A stretch of DNA of 64,000 nt. It comes from Burkholderia ambifaria (GTDB lineage Bacteria; Pseudomonadota; Gammaproteobacteria; Burkholderiales; Burkholderiaceae). The stretch covers positions 224,915 through 288,914 of the forward strand of contig NZ_LKPJ01000008.1 of assembly GCF_001443045.1 (NCBI RefSeq), read 5' to 3'. The notes under the pieces are model-generated. The model saw only the letters and a list, made by a program, of their open reading frames with translations, was not told the origin of the DNA and made no database searches. How positions within the stretch are numbered: the stretch's first letter is position 1; every line of letters starts with the position of its first letter. Below, piece after piece: positions 1 to 9,220 of the stretch. Position numbers and translations under genes: made by a program.

Positions 1-96
1 CATCAGGACGCGCGCATCGACCGGAATACCGGTCATCACGATAAAAATCGCGCAAGTGGAGTCGACCCACGAAAACGGGACCTGTTCAAAAAACAT
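1..96 (-). CDS. Possible N-terminal fragment of an unidentified protein, cut by the left window edge
   Basis: Reading leftwards from the ATG at 96, 32 codons stay open to the window edge. They begin MFFEQVPFSW and include the hydrophobic stretch CAIFIVMTGIPV, which could be a first membrane segment. The frame is open, but 32 codons are too few to prove coding and no strong ribosome binding site precedes the ATG. It would be divergent from the LysR gene. I do not recognise the family. Confidence 0.3.
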   Translation of the reverse strand, partial: MFFEQVPFSWVDSTCAIFIVMTGIPVDARVLM

Positions 97-465
97 CCAT
101 TACCGTTACATCTATTGGTGAGCAATTTCACCAATTACCGCACCCAACCCCACGATTACGGATAACACATTGATTTAAATGATGATATTCAAATCTCATG
201 CGACCGCCATCCAATACGCCACGGCTATCCCCAGCCCGCATACGCGACACCGATTCGTTAAAGCGATACCCGTGATTTCGATTTTACGCAACCCGCCCCT
301 TTTCTCAGGTTGACGGCTATCGCTTCCGTCATGAACAATCATCTGCAGAATCGAAAACCGATTTTTCGATACGAACGAGAACCGGAGGTTGCGCGACGGT
401 TTTCCCGGTCGTGCCACGAAAAATCACAACGGAAATCAATCAACCGGGCCAGAAATTCGCGAGCC
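97..465. other. Intergenic region upstream of the LysR gene
   Basis: This stretch of about 370 bases is less GC-rich than its surroundings. It lies between the possible leftward gene at the window edge and the LysR regulator, so it should hold divergent promoters and a LysR binding site. No box can be assigned confidently. The open frames crossing it have no codon bias or family resemblance that I can see. Confidence 0.4.
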
Positions 466-1452
466 ATGAACCAGATTCAGACCATGCGTGTGTTCGTCTG
501 CGTCGCCGAGCAGCAGAGCTTCCGGCGCGCGGCGCACCATCTAGGCGTGTCCAATGCGCTCGTCACGCGTTCGATCGCGATGCTCGAGTCGCACCTGAAC
601 ACGCGGTTGATCCATCGCACCACGCGCAACCTGTCGCTGACCGAGGCCGGCCTGCGCTACCTCGACGGCTGTCGCGCGCTGCTAGAGGAATTCGATCACC
701 TCGAGGCATCCGTCGCACACGCGGTGCGCGAGCCGGCCGGCACGCTGCGCGTCGTCGCGTCGGGCCTGCTGTCGCCGCTCGCGCTGACGCCGCTCGTCAG
801 CAGTTTCCGCCACCGCTACCCCGAGCTGCGCGTGCAGCTCACCGTCGCCGAAGGGCCGCTCGACGTGCTCGATTCGGGCTACGACGTCGGCATCGTGACC
901 GGCAACCGGCTCGACGGCAACCCGACGCTGATCGGCCACGCCCTCGCGCCGAACCCGTTCGTCGCCTGCGCGGCGCCCGCCTATCTCGAACGACGCGGCG
1001 AGCCGCGCGCGCCCGACGACCTGCCGGGCCACGACTGGGTCGCGCTCGCACCGCACCAGCATGCGCCCGCGTGGCGGCTGGTCGGCCACGACGGCGTCAC
1101 GCATTCGATCACGGTGCGCCCGACCTGCACCGTCAACCAGCTGACGCTCGTGCAGGCGGCAGTCGTCGCCGGGGCCGGCATCGCCGTGTTGCCCGAGCCG
1201 TGCATCGCCGACGCGCTCGCCGCCGGCACGCTCGTGCGGCTGTTGCCCGCCTACCGGATCGACGACCCGGATGCCCAGCTGTCGCTCGTCTACCCGAATC
1301 GCCAGTACGTGCCGGCCCGCACGCGCAGCTTCGTCGAGCACGCGCTCGAGTATTTCGGCGTGCAGGCGGCCCGCGGGCGGACCGGCTACGGCTTCCTGCG
1401 CACGCCCGATCGCGTCGATGTCGTCACGGGCCGGCAGACGGGCCTGCAGTAA
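466..1452 (+). CDS. LysR-family transcriptional regulator
   Basis: A DNA-binding regulator of 328 aa, the usual LysR length. The N-terminal winged helix-turn-helix (about residues 1-60) reads FVCVAEQQSFRRAAHHLGVS and continues through the typical dimer-helix lead-in TRLIHRTTRNLSLTEAG. The rest fits the two-lobed effector-binding domain. The ATG at 466 was chosen because the HTH begins right after it. An in-frame ATG at 310 would add 52 residues unlike any LysR N-terminus. The ldhA-like gene starts 30 bp downstream on the same strand, so co-transcription is likely. The inducer is unknown. Confidence 0.9.
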   Translation: MNQIQTMRVFVCVAEQQSFRRAAHHLGVSNALVTRSIAMLESHLNTRLIHRTTRNLSLTEAGLRYLDGCRALLEEFDHLEASVAHAVREPAGTLRVVASGLLSPLALTPLVSSFRHRYPELRVQLTVAEGPLDVLDSGYDVGIVTGNRLDGNPTLIGHALAPNPFVACAAPAYLERRGEPRAPDDLPGHDWVALAPHQHAPAWRLVGHDGVTHSITVRPTCTVNQLTLVQAAVVAGAGIAVLPEPCIADALAAGTLVRLLPAYRIDDPDAQLSLVYPNRQYVPARTRSFVEHALEYFGVQAARGRTGYGFLRTPDRVDVVTGRQTGLQ

Positions 1453-1482
1453 ACTGCACGCGACAGCCATCGGAGGTGCAGC

Positions 1483-2481
1483 GTGCGCGTAATCCTGTTC
1501 AGCAGCCGGCAGTACGACGACGAATCGTTTACCACCGCCAACCGGCAGTTCGGCTATCGGCTGCACTTCCAGCCGTCCCATCTCGACGCGGAAACCGCGA
1601 TCCTCGCGCACGGCTATGAGGTCGTCTGTCCGTTCGTCAACGACACGGTCGACGCAACCGTGCTCGAACGGCTCGCCGACGGCGGCACGCGCCTGATCGC
1701 GCTGCGCTCGGCCGGGTTCAATCATGTCGACCTGGCGGCCGCCGAGCGGCTCGGCATCGCGGTCGTGCGCGTGCCTGCGTATTCGCCGCATGCGGTCGCC
1801 GAACACGCGGTCGCGCTGATCCTCGCGCTCAACCGCCGCCTGCCGCGCGCGGTTGCGCGCACGCGCGAGGGCGACTTCTCGCTGAACGGGCTGCTCGGCT
1901 TCGACCTGCACGGCAAGACCGTCGGCGTGATCGGCACCGGCCTGATCGGCCGCGTGTTCGCGAAGATCATGATGGGCTTCGGCATGCACGTGCTCGCGCA
2001 CTCGATGCCGCCGTACGACGACGAGCTGATCGCGTTCGGCGCGCGCTACGTCGAGCTCGACGAGCTGCTGCACCATGCCGACATCGTCAGCCTGCACTGC
2101 CCGTTGCTGCCGTCGACGCATCATCTGATCAATACGCAGACGCTCGCGCGGATGAAGCACGGCGCGATGCTGATCAATACCGGCCGCGGCGGCCTCGTCG
2201 ATGCGCAGGCGCTGGTCGACGCGCTCAAGAGCGGCCAGCTCGGCCATCTCGGGCTCGACGTGTACGAAGAGGAAAGCGGCCTCTTCTTCGAGGATCACTC
2301 CGACCTGCCGCTGCAGGACGACGTGCTCGCGCGCCTGCTGACGTTCCCGAACGTGATCGTCACGTCGCACCAGGCATTCTTCACGCGCGAGGCGCTCGCC
2401 GAGATCGCGCACACGACGCTACTGAACATCGAGGCATGGCACGCCGGCACGCCGACCAACGTCGTCACGACGGGGCGCTGA
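1483..2481 (+). CDS. ldhA: D-lactate dehydrogenase (D-2-hydroxyacid dehydrogenase family)
   Basis: A cytosolic NAD-dependent enzyme expected to interconvert pyruvate and D-lactate, 332 aa. The Rossmann motif GTGLIG is at 151-156. Catalytic Arg235 lies in NTGRGGLVD, Glu264 in YEEES and His296 in TSHQAFF. The segments GLFFEDHS and SHQAFFTREAL match the fermentative LdhA subgroup rather than glycerate or phosphoglycerate dehydrogenases. The start is GTG, with GGAGG about 6 bases upstream (1472-1476). It follows the LysR gene closely, so that regulator may control it. Substrate assignment is by family resemblance only. Confidence 0.88.
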   Translation: MRVILFSSRQYDDESFTTANRQFGYRLHFQPSHLDAETAILAHGYEVVCPFVNDTVDATVLERLADGGTRLIALRSAGFNHVDLAAAERLGIAVVRVPAYSPHAVAEHAVALILALNRRLPRAVARTREGDFSLNGLLGFDLHGKTVGVIGTGLIGRVFAKIMMGFGMHVLAHSMPPYDDELIAFGARYVELDELLHHADIVSLHCPLLPSTHHLINTQTLARMKHGAMLINTGRGGLVDAQALVDALKSGQLGHLGLDVYEEESGLFFEDHSDLPLQDDVLARLLTFPNVIVTSHQAFFTREALAEIAHTTLLNIEAWHAGTPTNVVTTGR

Positions 2482-2486
2482 TCCGC

Positions 2487-2682
2487 GGCATTCGGCATTC
2501 GGCATTCGGCATTCGGCATTCGGCATTCGGCGCTCGGCGTTCGGCGTTCGGCGCTCGGTGCTCGGCGCTCGGCGCTCGGCGCTCGGTGCTCGGCGCTCGG
2601 CGCTCGGCGCTCGGTGCTCGGCGCTCGGCGCTCGGCGCTCGGCGCTCGGCGCTCGGCGTTACGCATTCCACGTTCGGCGCCC
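2487..2682. repeat. Heptanucleotide tandem repeat tract (GGCATTC / GGCGCTC units)
   Basis: Six tandem GGCATTC units (2487-2528) are followed by about eighteen GGCGCTC units with scattered GGCGTTC and GGTGCTC variants up to 2654, then four decayed units to 2682. The unit is exactly 7 bp throughout. The tract begins 5 bp after the ldhA stop codon and ends about 100 bp before bluB. Because 7 is not a multiple of 3, every frame on both strands stays open and gives meaningless repetitive ORFs. Confidence 0.95.
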
Positions 2683-2780
2683 CCATCCATCAACGATTCG
2701 TCACTTTGTTTCGACTGATGTAACGCCGCACGCGCGGCGTCTGCTATCGTTGCGCCGACTTCCCCCTGCTTCTGCCGCCC

Positions 2781-3542
2781 ATGCGTTTCGACGACTCCGC
2801 CATTGCCGCGGTCTACCGCGCCATCTTCGAACGGCGCGACATGCGCCATTTCACGCCGGCGCCCGTCGATCCGGCCACGCTCGCGCGATTGCTGCGCGCC
2901 GCGCACCACGCGCCGAGCGTCGGCTTCATGCAGCCTTGGCGCTTCATCCGCATCACCGACGCCGCGCTGCGCACCGCGATCCACGCGCTGGTCGAGGCCG
3001 AGCGCCGCGCGACCGCCGACGCGCTCGGCGAGCGCCAGGACGAATTCATGCGGCTGAAGGTCGAAGGCGTGCGCGAATGCGGCGAGCTGCTGGTCGTCGC
3101 GCTGACCGACGACCGCGAGCGCCACGTGTTCGGCCGCCGCACGCTGCCGGAGATGGACCTCGCATCCGCCGCCTGCGCGATCCAGAACATGTGGCTCGCC
3201 GCGCGCGCCGAAGGGCTCGGGATGGGCTGGGTGTCGCTGTTCGACGTCGACGCGCTGCGCACGCTGCTCGGCATGCCGGCCGGCGCGAAGCCGATCGCCG
3301 TGCTGTGTGTCGGGCATGTCGACGCGTTCTATGCGAAGCCGATGCTCGAGGAGGAGCGCTGGGCCGCACGCATGCCGATCGAGGCATGCCTGTTCGAAAA
3401 CGGCTGGGACGCGCCGGCGACGCAAGCCGCCGATCGTGCGGCGGCGTCGAGCACTGTCGCGGAATCGTCCCCGTCGCCCGAGGTTGCCGCACCGGGCAAC
3501 CTCTCCGATTCGGCACCAGCCGGGGCGCTTCCCGGCCGCTGA
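2781..3542 (+). CDS. bluB: 5,6-dimethylbenzimidazole synthase BluB (nitroreductase fold)
   Basis: BluB breaks down reduced FMN with oxygen to make 5,6-dimethylbenzimidazole, the lower ligand of cobalamin. The N-terminus YRAIFERRDMRHF and the segment LRAAHHAPSVGFMQPWRFI are characteristic of BluB within the flavin nitroreductases. The family core ends near residue 218 (CLFENGWDAP). The remaining 35 residues are a low-complexity Ala/Pro/Ser tail, making the protein 253 aa against roughly 210-230 usually. No other cobalamin genes are adjacent and I see no cobalamin riboswitch upstream. Confidence 0.88.
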   Translation: MRFDDSAIAAVYRAIFERRDMRHFTPAPVDPATLARLLRAAHHAPSVGFMQPWRFIRITDAALRTAIHALVEAERRATADALGERQDEFMRLKVEGVRECGELLVVALTDDRERHVFGRRTLPEMDLASAACAIQNMWLAARAEGLGMGWVSLFDVDALRTLLGMPAGAKPIAVLCVGHVDAFYAKPMLEEERWAARMPIEACLFENGWDAPATQAADRAAASSTVAESSPSPEVAAPGNLSDSAPAGALPGR

Positions 3543-3604
3543 CCGAACGCACGGCGCGTAGAACAGACGTGCCACCCGCTTCTCTCCGGCCCGATATTTC
3601 GCCT

Positions 3605-3638
<34 letters not shown>

Positions 3639-3827
3639 AACATACCGCCAGATCCCACACTCTGGGCATCCTGCGTGTTCCCCCGTCGCACGCCGGCAAC
3701 ATCCGTTTTGGCCCCGAGCATAGGGGTTTTCACTGAAGTAGAATCGCGACTGATGCCTCCCCGCCCTGCCCGTCCCGCGCATCCCGCGCCGGCCTCGGGC
3801 CGCGGCCTTTTCGGTAGCCCACCCGCG

Positions 3828-4997
3828 ATGCCCTTACCTCTTTTCGCCCTTGCCGTCGCCGCCTTTGGAATCGGTACCACCGAATTCGTGATCATGGGGC
3901 TGCTGCCCAACGTCGCCCGCGACCTCGGCGTATCGATCCCGGCCGCCGGGATGCTCGTGTCGGGCTACGCGCTCGGCGTGACGATCGGTGCGCCGATCCT
4001 CGCGATCGTCACCGCGAAAATGCCGCGCAAGCGCGCGCTGATGGGCCTGATCGGGCTGTTCATCGCGGGCAACCTGTTCTGCGCGATCGCGCCCGGCTAT
4101 GCGGTGCTGATGGCCGCGCGCGTCGTCACCGCGTTCTGCCACGGCGCATTCTTCGGGATCGGCTCGGTGGTCGCGAGCAATCTCGTCGCGCCGAACCGCC
4201 GCGCGCAGGCGATCGCGCTGATGTTCACCGGCCTCACGCTCGCGAACGTGCTCGGCGTGCCGCTCGGCACCGCGCTCGGCCAGGCCTATGGCTGGCGCGC
4301 GACGTTCTGGGCCGTCACCGGCATCGGCATCGCCGCGGCCGCCGCGCTCGCGGTATGCCTGCCGAAGCATCTCGCGATGCCCGACACCAGCATCACGCGC
4401 GAATTCGGCGTGCTGAAGCACCCGCAGGTGCTGATGGTGCTCGGCATCAGCGTGCTCGCGTCCGCGAGCCTGTTCAGCGTGTTCACGTACATCACGCCGA
4501 TCCTCGAGGACGTGACGGGCTTCTCGCCGCACCAGGTCACCTACGTGCTGCTGCTGTTCGGCCTCGGCCTGACCGTCGGCGGCACGCTCGGCGGCAAGCT
4601 CGCCGACTGGCGCCGGATGCCATCGCTGATCGCGACGCTCGCGCTGATCGGCGTGATCCTCGCGCTGTTCGCGGGCACGATGCACCTGCCGTTCGCCGCG
4701 CTCGCGACGATCTTCGTGTGGGGCATCCTCGCGTTCGCGATCGTGCCGCCGCTGCAGATCCTGATCGTCGACCGCGCAAGCGACGCGCCGAACCTCGCGT
4801 CGACGCTGAACCAGGGCGCGTTCAACCTCGGCAACGCGACGGGCGCCTGGCTCGGCGGGATGGCGATCGGCTCCGGCGTGTCGCTCGTGAAGCTGCCGTG
4901 GGTCGGTGTCGCGATGGCCGTCGCCGCGCTTGCGCTCACGCTGTGGTCGGCGTCGCTCGAACGTCGTCCGGCAGCCGTGCCGACCGAGTACGTCTGA
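3828..4997 (+). CDS. MFS transporter, DHA1 (AraJ/SotB-like) drug or sugar efflux family
   Basis: An inner-membrane proton-coupled exporter of 389 aa with about 12 hydrophobic segments. The first helix region AAFGIGTTEFVIMGLLPNVA followed by GVSIPAAGMLVSGYALG is the signature of the AraJ/SotB/YdhP group, which exports sugars, arabinose-like compounds or drugs. The ATG at 3828 places the first membrane helix at the usual position. An in-frame ATG at 3753 would add a 25-residue Pro/Ala-rich leader and cannot be excluded. The substrate is not predictable from sequence. Confidence 0.88.
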   Translation: MPLPLFALAVAAFGIGTTEFVIMGLLPNVARDLGVSIPAAGMLVSGYALGVTIGAPILAIVTAKMPRKRALMGLIGLFIAGNLFCAIAPGYAVLMAARVVTAFCHGAFFGIGSVVASNLVAPNRRAQAIALMFTGLTLANVLGVPLGTALGQAYGWRATFWAVTGIGIAAAAALAVCLPKHLAMPDTSITREFGVLKHPQVLMVLGISVLASASLFSVFTYITPILEDVTGFSPHQVTYVLLLFGLGLTVGGTLGGKLADWRRMPSLIATLALIGVILALFAGTMHLPFAALATIFVWGILAFAIVPPLQILIVDRASDAPNLASTLNQGAFNLGNATGAWLGGMAIGSGVSLVKLPWVGVAMAVAALALTLWSASLERRPAAVPTEYV

Positions 4998-5046
4998 TGC
5001 AACCCTGCTGCGATCGTTGCGTGCGCAACTCCTATAGGGCCTGTTC

Positions 5047-5165
5047 CCGCTAATAACGGGCTTGCGCTGGCCGCCAGAAGGACCGAGCGCAAGGATCGCG
5101 ACGAAGCGAATACTCGATGTATTCGCGACGAGCATGACGCGGCGATCGGCCCTTCTGGCGGCCAG
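5047..5165. repeat. Palindromic intergenic element with nested hairpins
   Basis: A perfect 15-bp inverted repeat, CTGGCCGCCAGAAGG at 5067-5081 and its complement at 5151-5165, brackets 69 bp. Inside lies a second hairpin, GCGAATAC (5106-5113) with GTATTCGC (5119-5126). A small stem CCCG/CGGG (5047-5061) sits just upstream. The element begins 49 bp after one MFS gene and ends about 95 bp before the next. It could act as a terminator or be a dispersed intergenic repeat. There is only one copy in this window. Confidence 0.75.
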
Positions 5166-5259
5166 CCCCATTTATGAATTTCTCCCAGTCAGGGGAACCC
5201 GCCCTAGACCTGACGGCCTTCATGGACCTTTCAAGTTCCGCGGTGTAGCATCGCGGCCG

Positions 5260-6420
5260 ATGAAAGCCATTCTCAATCGCGACTTCCTTGCACTGATCCT
5301 GAGCGTCGCGGTCGTCGGCCTCGGCACCGGCGCCACGCTGCCGCTCACCGCGCTCGCGCTGACCGAAGCCGGGCACGGCACCAACGTCGTCGGCATGCTG
5401 ACGGCCGCGCAGGCACTTGGCGGCCTCGCCATCGTCCCGTTCGTCACCGCGCTCGCGCGGCGCATCGGCGCACGCCGCGCGATCGTCGTATCGGTCGTGC
5501 TGCTCGCCGCGGCCACCGCGCTGATGCAGTTCACGTCGAACCTGATCGTCTGGGGCGTGCTGCGCGTGCTGTGCGGTGCCGCGCTGATGCTGCTGTTCAC
5601 GATCGGCGAGGCGTGGGTCAACCAGCTCGCCGACGATTCGACGCGCGGCCGCGTGGTCGCGATCTACGCGACCAATTTCACGCTGTTCCAGATGGCCGGC
5701 CCCGTGCTCGTCAGCCAGATCGCCGGCGCGACGAGCATCCGCTTCGCGCTGTGCGGCGCGCTGTTCCTGCTCGCGCTGCCGACGCTCGCGACGATCCGGC
5801 GCGCGCCGCTCGCCGGCGACGACGCGCATCGCGAGGAACACGATCACTGGCTCGCCGTGCTGCCACGCATGCCGGCGCTGATCATCGGCACCGGCTTCTT
5901 CGCGCTGTTCGATACGCTCGCGCTGTCGCTGCTGCCGCTCTACGCGATGGATCACGGCGTCGCGAGCGCGACCGCCGTGCTGCTCGCGTCGATCATGCTG
6001 TTTGGCGACACCGCGATGCAGTTCCCGATCGGCTGGCTCGCGGACAAGCTCGGCCGCGAACGCGTGCACCTCGGCGCCGGCTGGATCGTGCTCGCGGGCC
6101 TGCCGCTGCTGCCGTTCGTGATCGCGAATCCGTGGCTGTGCTGGCCGCTGCTGTTCGTGCTCGGCGCGGCGGCCGGCAGCATCTACACGCTGTCGCTCGT
6201 CGCGTGCGGCGAACGCTTTCGCGGCGCGGCGCTCGTCACCGCGAGCTCGTTCGTGTCGGCGTCGTGGAGCGCCGCGAGTTTCGGCGGCCCGCTGGTGGCC
6301 GGCGCATTGATGGAGCAACTGGGCAGCCACGCGCTGATCGGCGTGCTGGTCGTCTGCGTCGCCGCGTTCGTCGCGGCCGCGCTGTGGGAACGACGCGCCG
6401 CGTTGCGGCGCGCGGTCTGA
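5260..6420 (+). CDS. MFS transporter
   Basis: A major facilitator superfamily permease of 386 aa with about 12 predicted membrane segments. It has an MFS-type cytoplasmic loop after helix 2 (VTALARRIGARRAIV) and the repeat-related loop GWLADKLGRERVHL in the second half. The start at 5260 (MKAILNRDF) puts the first helix at residue 8. The longer open frame reaches back into the palindromic element and is unlikely to be translated. Substrate unknown; probably a drug or metabolite exporter. Confidence 0.85.
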   Translation: MKAILNRDFLALILSVAVVGLGTGATLPLTALALTEAGHGTNVVGMLTAAQALGGLAIVPFVTALARRIGARRAIVVSVVLLAAATALMQFTSNLIVWGVLRVLCGAALMLLFTIGEAWVNQLADDSTRGRVVAIYATNFTLFQMAGPVLVSQIAGATSIRFALCGALFLLALPTLATIRRAPLAGDDAHREEHDHWLAVLPRMPALIIGTGFFALFDTLALSLLPLYAMDHGVASATAVLLASIMLFGDTAMQFPIGWLADKLGRERVHLGAGWIVLAGLPLLPFVIANPWLCWPLLFVLGAAAGSIYTLSLVACGERFRGAALVTASSFVSASWSAASFGGPLVAGALMEQLGSHALIGVLVVCVAAFVAAALWERRAALRRAV

Positions 6421-6424
6421 CGCC

Positions 6425-6470
6425 GGCGTTCGGCGTTCGGCGTGTCGGAGTGTCGGAGTGTCGACATGTC
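6425..6470. repeat. Short degenerate tandem repeat related to the 2487-2682 tract
   Basis: Two GGCGTTC heptamers (6425-6438) are followed by octamers GGCGTGTC, GGAGTGTC, GGAGTGTC and GACATGTC. The tract starts immediately after the MFS stop codon. This is the same position as the larger heptamer tract relative to ldhA, and the first units are identical to variants in that tract. Confidence 0.7.
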
Positions 6471-6500
6471 TGCGTATCACCACCGCCCGCCGCCCAAACG

Positions 6501-6525
6501 AAAACGGCCCGCGCAATGCGGGCCG
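6501..6525 (-). terminator. Rho-independent terminator of the hmgA-fahA operon
   Basis: A perfect 8-bp stem (CGGCCCGC 6505-6512 with GCGGGCCG 6518-6525) with loop GCAAT is followed, reading leftwards, by TTTT and then CGTTT. It lies 45 bp beyond the fahA stop codon. Confidence 0.8.
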
Positions 6526-6569
6526 CCCTGCTCCGGCGAATCACGCGCGACGTATCGCGCCGCAGCCGG

Positions 6570-7874
6570 TTATGCGCTACGTGCCGGCAGGATCTTGCCG
6601 GCGCACGCCCCGAAGCCGACGCGATAGCCGTCGCCCTGGCACCAGCCCGCGAGCGTGAGCTCGTCGCCGTCCTCGATGAACGTGCGACTACCGCCGCCAT
6701 TCAGCGCGAGCGGGTCCTTGCCGTTCCACGTCAGTTCGAGCAGGCTGCCGAACGAATCCTGCGTCGGCCCGCTGATCGTGCCCGAACCCATCAGGTCGCC
6801 GACGCGCGTGTTGCAGCCCGCGACCGTGTGATGCGCGAGCTGCTGCGCCATCGTCCAGTACATGTGCTTGAAGTTGGTACGGCAGATCGACGTCGCTTCG
6901 GCGGCCCCCTCCGCGCGCAGCGTCACTTCGAGCGCGATGTCGAACGCATGCTTGCCCGCGTGCCGCAGATACGCGAGCGGCTGCGGCGACTGCTCCGGCT
7001 GCGCGACGCGGAACGGTTCGAGCGCGTCGAGCGTGACGATCCACGGCGAGATCGTCGTCGCGAAGGTCTTCGCGTTGAACGGGCCGAGCGGCACGTATTC
7101 CCATTGCTGGATGTCGCGCGCGCTCCAGTCGTTGAGCAGCACCATCCCGAAGATGTGCGCTTCGGCATCCTCGCACGCGATCGGCTCGCCGAGCGCGTTG
7201 CCGCAGCCGACGATGAAGCCCGTCTCCAGTTCGATATCGAGCTTGCGGCACGCGCCGAACACCGGGCGCTCCTGGTCGGGCAGCTTCAGTTGCCCGTTCG
7301 GGCGCCGCACCGGCGTGCCGCTCACGACCACCGACGACGCACGGCCGTTATAACCGATCGGCATCTCCGACCAGTTCGGCAACAGCGCATTCTTCGGATC
7401 GCGGAACATCGAGCCGACGTTGGTCGCATGCTCCTTCGACGAATAGAAATCGGTGTAGCCGGGAATGTCGACCGGCAGATGCAGCGTCGCGTCGCGCTGC
7501 GCGACGAGCACTTGTGCGCGCAGCGCCGCATCGTCGCGCAACCGTGCGTTGTCGCGCGAGAACAGGTCCGACAGCTGCACGCGCACGCTGCGCCATGCGT
7601 CGCGGCCGAGCGCGATGAACGCGTTGAGCGTCGGCGCGGCGAACACGTCGGCGCTGGCCGGCAGCGTCACGAAGCCCGCACGCGCGAGCGCGGCGAGATC
7701 GACGATCTGGTCGCCGAGCGCGACGCCCGCGCGGCGCGCCGGTTGCTTCGCATCGCTGAAGATCCCGAACGGCAGGTTCTGGATCGGGAAATCGCAGGCG
7801 GGATCGTTCGCCGTGTCGACCCAGCTCTTGCGAGCCGGGTCGAGCGTCGCGCGCCAGTCTTGGGTGTCGCTCAT
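6570..7874 (-). CDS. fahA: Fumarylacetoacetase
   Basis: This enzyme hydrolyses fumarylacetoacetate to fumarate and acetoacetate, the last step of the homogentisate (tyrosine/phenylacetate-type) pathway. The protein has 434 aa, the normal length. It has the small N-terminal domain (about 1-120) and the FAH catalytic domain. Recognisable blocks are [19 protein letters not shown] and [18 protein letters not shown], which carries catalytic and metal-contact residues. The start at 7874 overlaps the hmgA stop by 4 bp (ATGA), indicating translational coupling. The middle enzyme of the usual three-step route, maleylacetoacetate isomerase, is not encoded beside it. Confidence 0.95.
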   Translation of the reverse strand: MSDTQDWRATLDPARKSWVDTANDPACDFPIQNLPFGIFSDAKQPARRAGVALGDQIVDLAALARAGFVTLPASADVFAAPTLNAFIALGRDAWRSVRVQLSDLFSRDNARLRDDAALRAQVLVAQRDATLHLPVDIPGYTDFYSSKEHATNVGSMFRDPKNALLPNWSEMPIGYNGRASSVVVSGTPVRRPNGQLKLPDQERPVFGACRKLDIELETGFIVGCGNALGEPIACEDAEAHIFGMVLLNDWSARDIQQWEYVPLGPFNAKTFATTISPWIVTLDALEPFRVAQPEQSPQPLAYLRHAGKHAFDIALEVTLRAEGAAEATSICRTNFKHMYWTMAQQLAHHTVAGCNTRVGDLMGSGTISGPTQDSFGSLLELTWNGKDPLALNGGGSRTFIEDGDELTLAGWCQGDGYRVGFGACAGKILPARSA

Positions 7875-9205
7875 CTTTGCTCCGGATTGAAATGTTTCTT
7901 GATGCCTTGCCAGCATTCGAAGTAGTCGGCCTGCAGCTGCGCGGTGTCGAGCGCGTAACGCGTCGGCCGGATCAGCGTGCGGGTTTCGAACATGAACGCC
8001 ATCGTCGCGTCGACCTTGTGCGGCTTCGTCGTGTCGCCCGCCGACGCCTTCTCGAACGTGTCCGCGTCGGGCCCGTGGCCCGACATGCAGTTGTGCAGGC
8101 TCGCGCCGCCCGGCACGAAGCCTTCGGCCTTCGCGTCGTACGCACCGTGCACGAGCCCCATGAACTCGCTCGCGACGTTGCGGTGGAACCACGGCGGGCG
8201 GAACGTATCCTCGGCCGCGAGCCAGCGCGGCGGGAAAATCACGAAGTCGATCGTGTCGACGCCCGGCGTGTCGCTGGGCGACTGCAGCACGAGGAAGATC
8301 GACGGATCGGGATGGTCGAAGCTGATCGAGCCGATCGTGTTGAACAGGCGCAGGTCGTATTTGTACGGCGCATAGTTGCCGTGCCACGCGACGACGTCGA
8401 ACGGCGAATGGCCGATGTCCGCGCGCCACAGGCGCCCGTTCAGTTTCGCGACCAGCTCGAACGCGCCTTCGCGATCCTCGTACGCGGCCTGCGGCGTCAG
8501 GAAGTCGCGCGGGTTCGCGAGCCCGTTCGAGCCGATCGGGCCGAGATCCGGCAGGCGCAGCAGCGCGCCGAAGTTCTCGCAGATATAGCCGCGCGCATCG
8601 CCGTCCGGCAGCGCGACGGAAAAGCGCACGCCGCGCGGGATCACCGCGATCTCGAACGGCTCGACGTCGAGCCGGCCGAATTCGGTCGCGATGAAGAGAC
8701 GCCCCTGCTGCGGCACGATCAGCAGTTCGCCGTCCGCGCTATAGAAGAAGCGGTCCCGCATCGAGCGGTTCGCCGCATACAGGTGGATCGCGCAGCCGTT
8801 CATCGCGGCCGCCGAGCCGTTGCCGGCCATCGTCACGAGCCCTTCGACGAAATCGGTCGGCTCGACCGGCATCGGCAGCGGATCCCAGCGCAGCTGGTTC
8901 GGCGGCGTCGGCGGCACGTCGGCCGAGTCGCCGAACTCCGACACGAGCCGCTGCGGGCCCGTGAGCGGCTCGAACGGCCGGTGCACGGCCGCCGGCCGGA
9001 TCCGGTACAACCACGAACGGCGGTTGTGGCCGCGCGGCGCGGTAAACGCGGTGCCCGACAGTTGCTCCGCATACAGGCCGTACGGCGCGCGCTGCGGCGA
9101 GTTGCGGCCGTGCGGCAGCGCGCCGGGAAGCGCCTCGGTCGCGAATTCGTTCGCGAAGCCGCTCAGGTAGCCGGCGCTTGCCGGTTTCGACAGGTCAAAC
9201 GTCAT
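7871..9205 (-). CDS. hmgA: Homogentisate 1,2-dioxygenase
   Basis: A non-heme Fe(II) ring-cleavage enzyme converting homogentisate to maleylacetoacetate, 444 aa (typical 430-450). The N-terminus [21 protein letters not shown] and the block [15 protein letters not shown] are diagnostic for the family. The C-terminal half carries the iron-binding cupin with [18 protein letters not shown], whose His and Glu are the expected iron-ligand residues. It lies between the MFS importer gene (15 bp upstream) and fahA (4-bp overlap), inside the leftward aromatic catabolism operon. Confidence 0.96.
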   Translation of the reverse strand: MTFDLSKPASAGYLSGFANEFATEALPGALPHGRNSPQRAPYGLYAEQLSGTAFTAPRGHNRRSWLYRIRPAAVHRPFEPLTGPQRLVSEFGDSADVPPTPPNQLRWDPLPMPVEPTDFVEGLVTMAGNGSAAAMNGCAIHLYAANRSMRDRFFYSADGELLIVPQQGRLFIATEFGRLDVEPFEIAVIPRGVRFSVALPDGDARGYICENFGALLRLPDLGPIGSNGLANPRDFLTPQAAYEDREGAFELVAKLNGRLWRADIGHSPFDVVAWHGNYAPYKYDLRLFNTIGSISFDHPDPSIFLVLQSPSDTPGVDTIDFVIFPPRWLAAEDTFRPPWFHRNVASEFMGLVHGAYDAKAEGFVPGGASLHNCMSGHGPDADTFEKASAGDTTKPHKVDATMAFMFETRTLIRPTRYALDTAQLQADYFECWQGIKKHFNPEQR

Positions 9206-9220
9206 CGTTTCCTTTCTCCA

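Noticed and set aside
682..2412. Long antisense frames opposite ldhA, hmgA, the PKS and other genes
   Set aside because: High-GC genes commonly leave long open antisense frames; the peptides are Arg/Ala-rich and match the third-codon bias of the sense genes.
2487..2682. Possible CRISPR array
   Set aside because: The units are 7 bp and contiguous, with no spacers; no cas genes are nearby.
2436..2723. Repetitive protein-coding frames on both strands across the heptamer tract
   Set aside because: A 7-bp repeat without stop codons keeps all frames open automatically; the predicted peptides are pure repeats with no other support.
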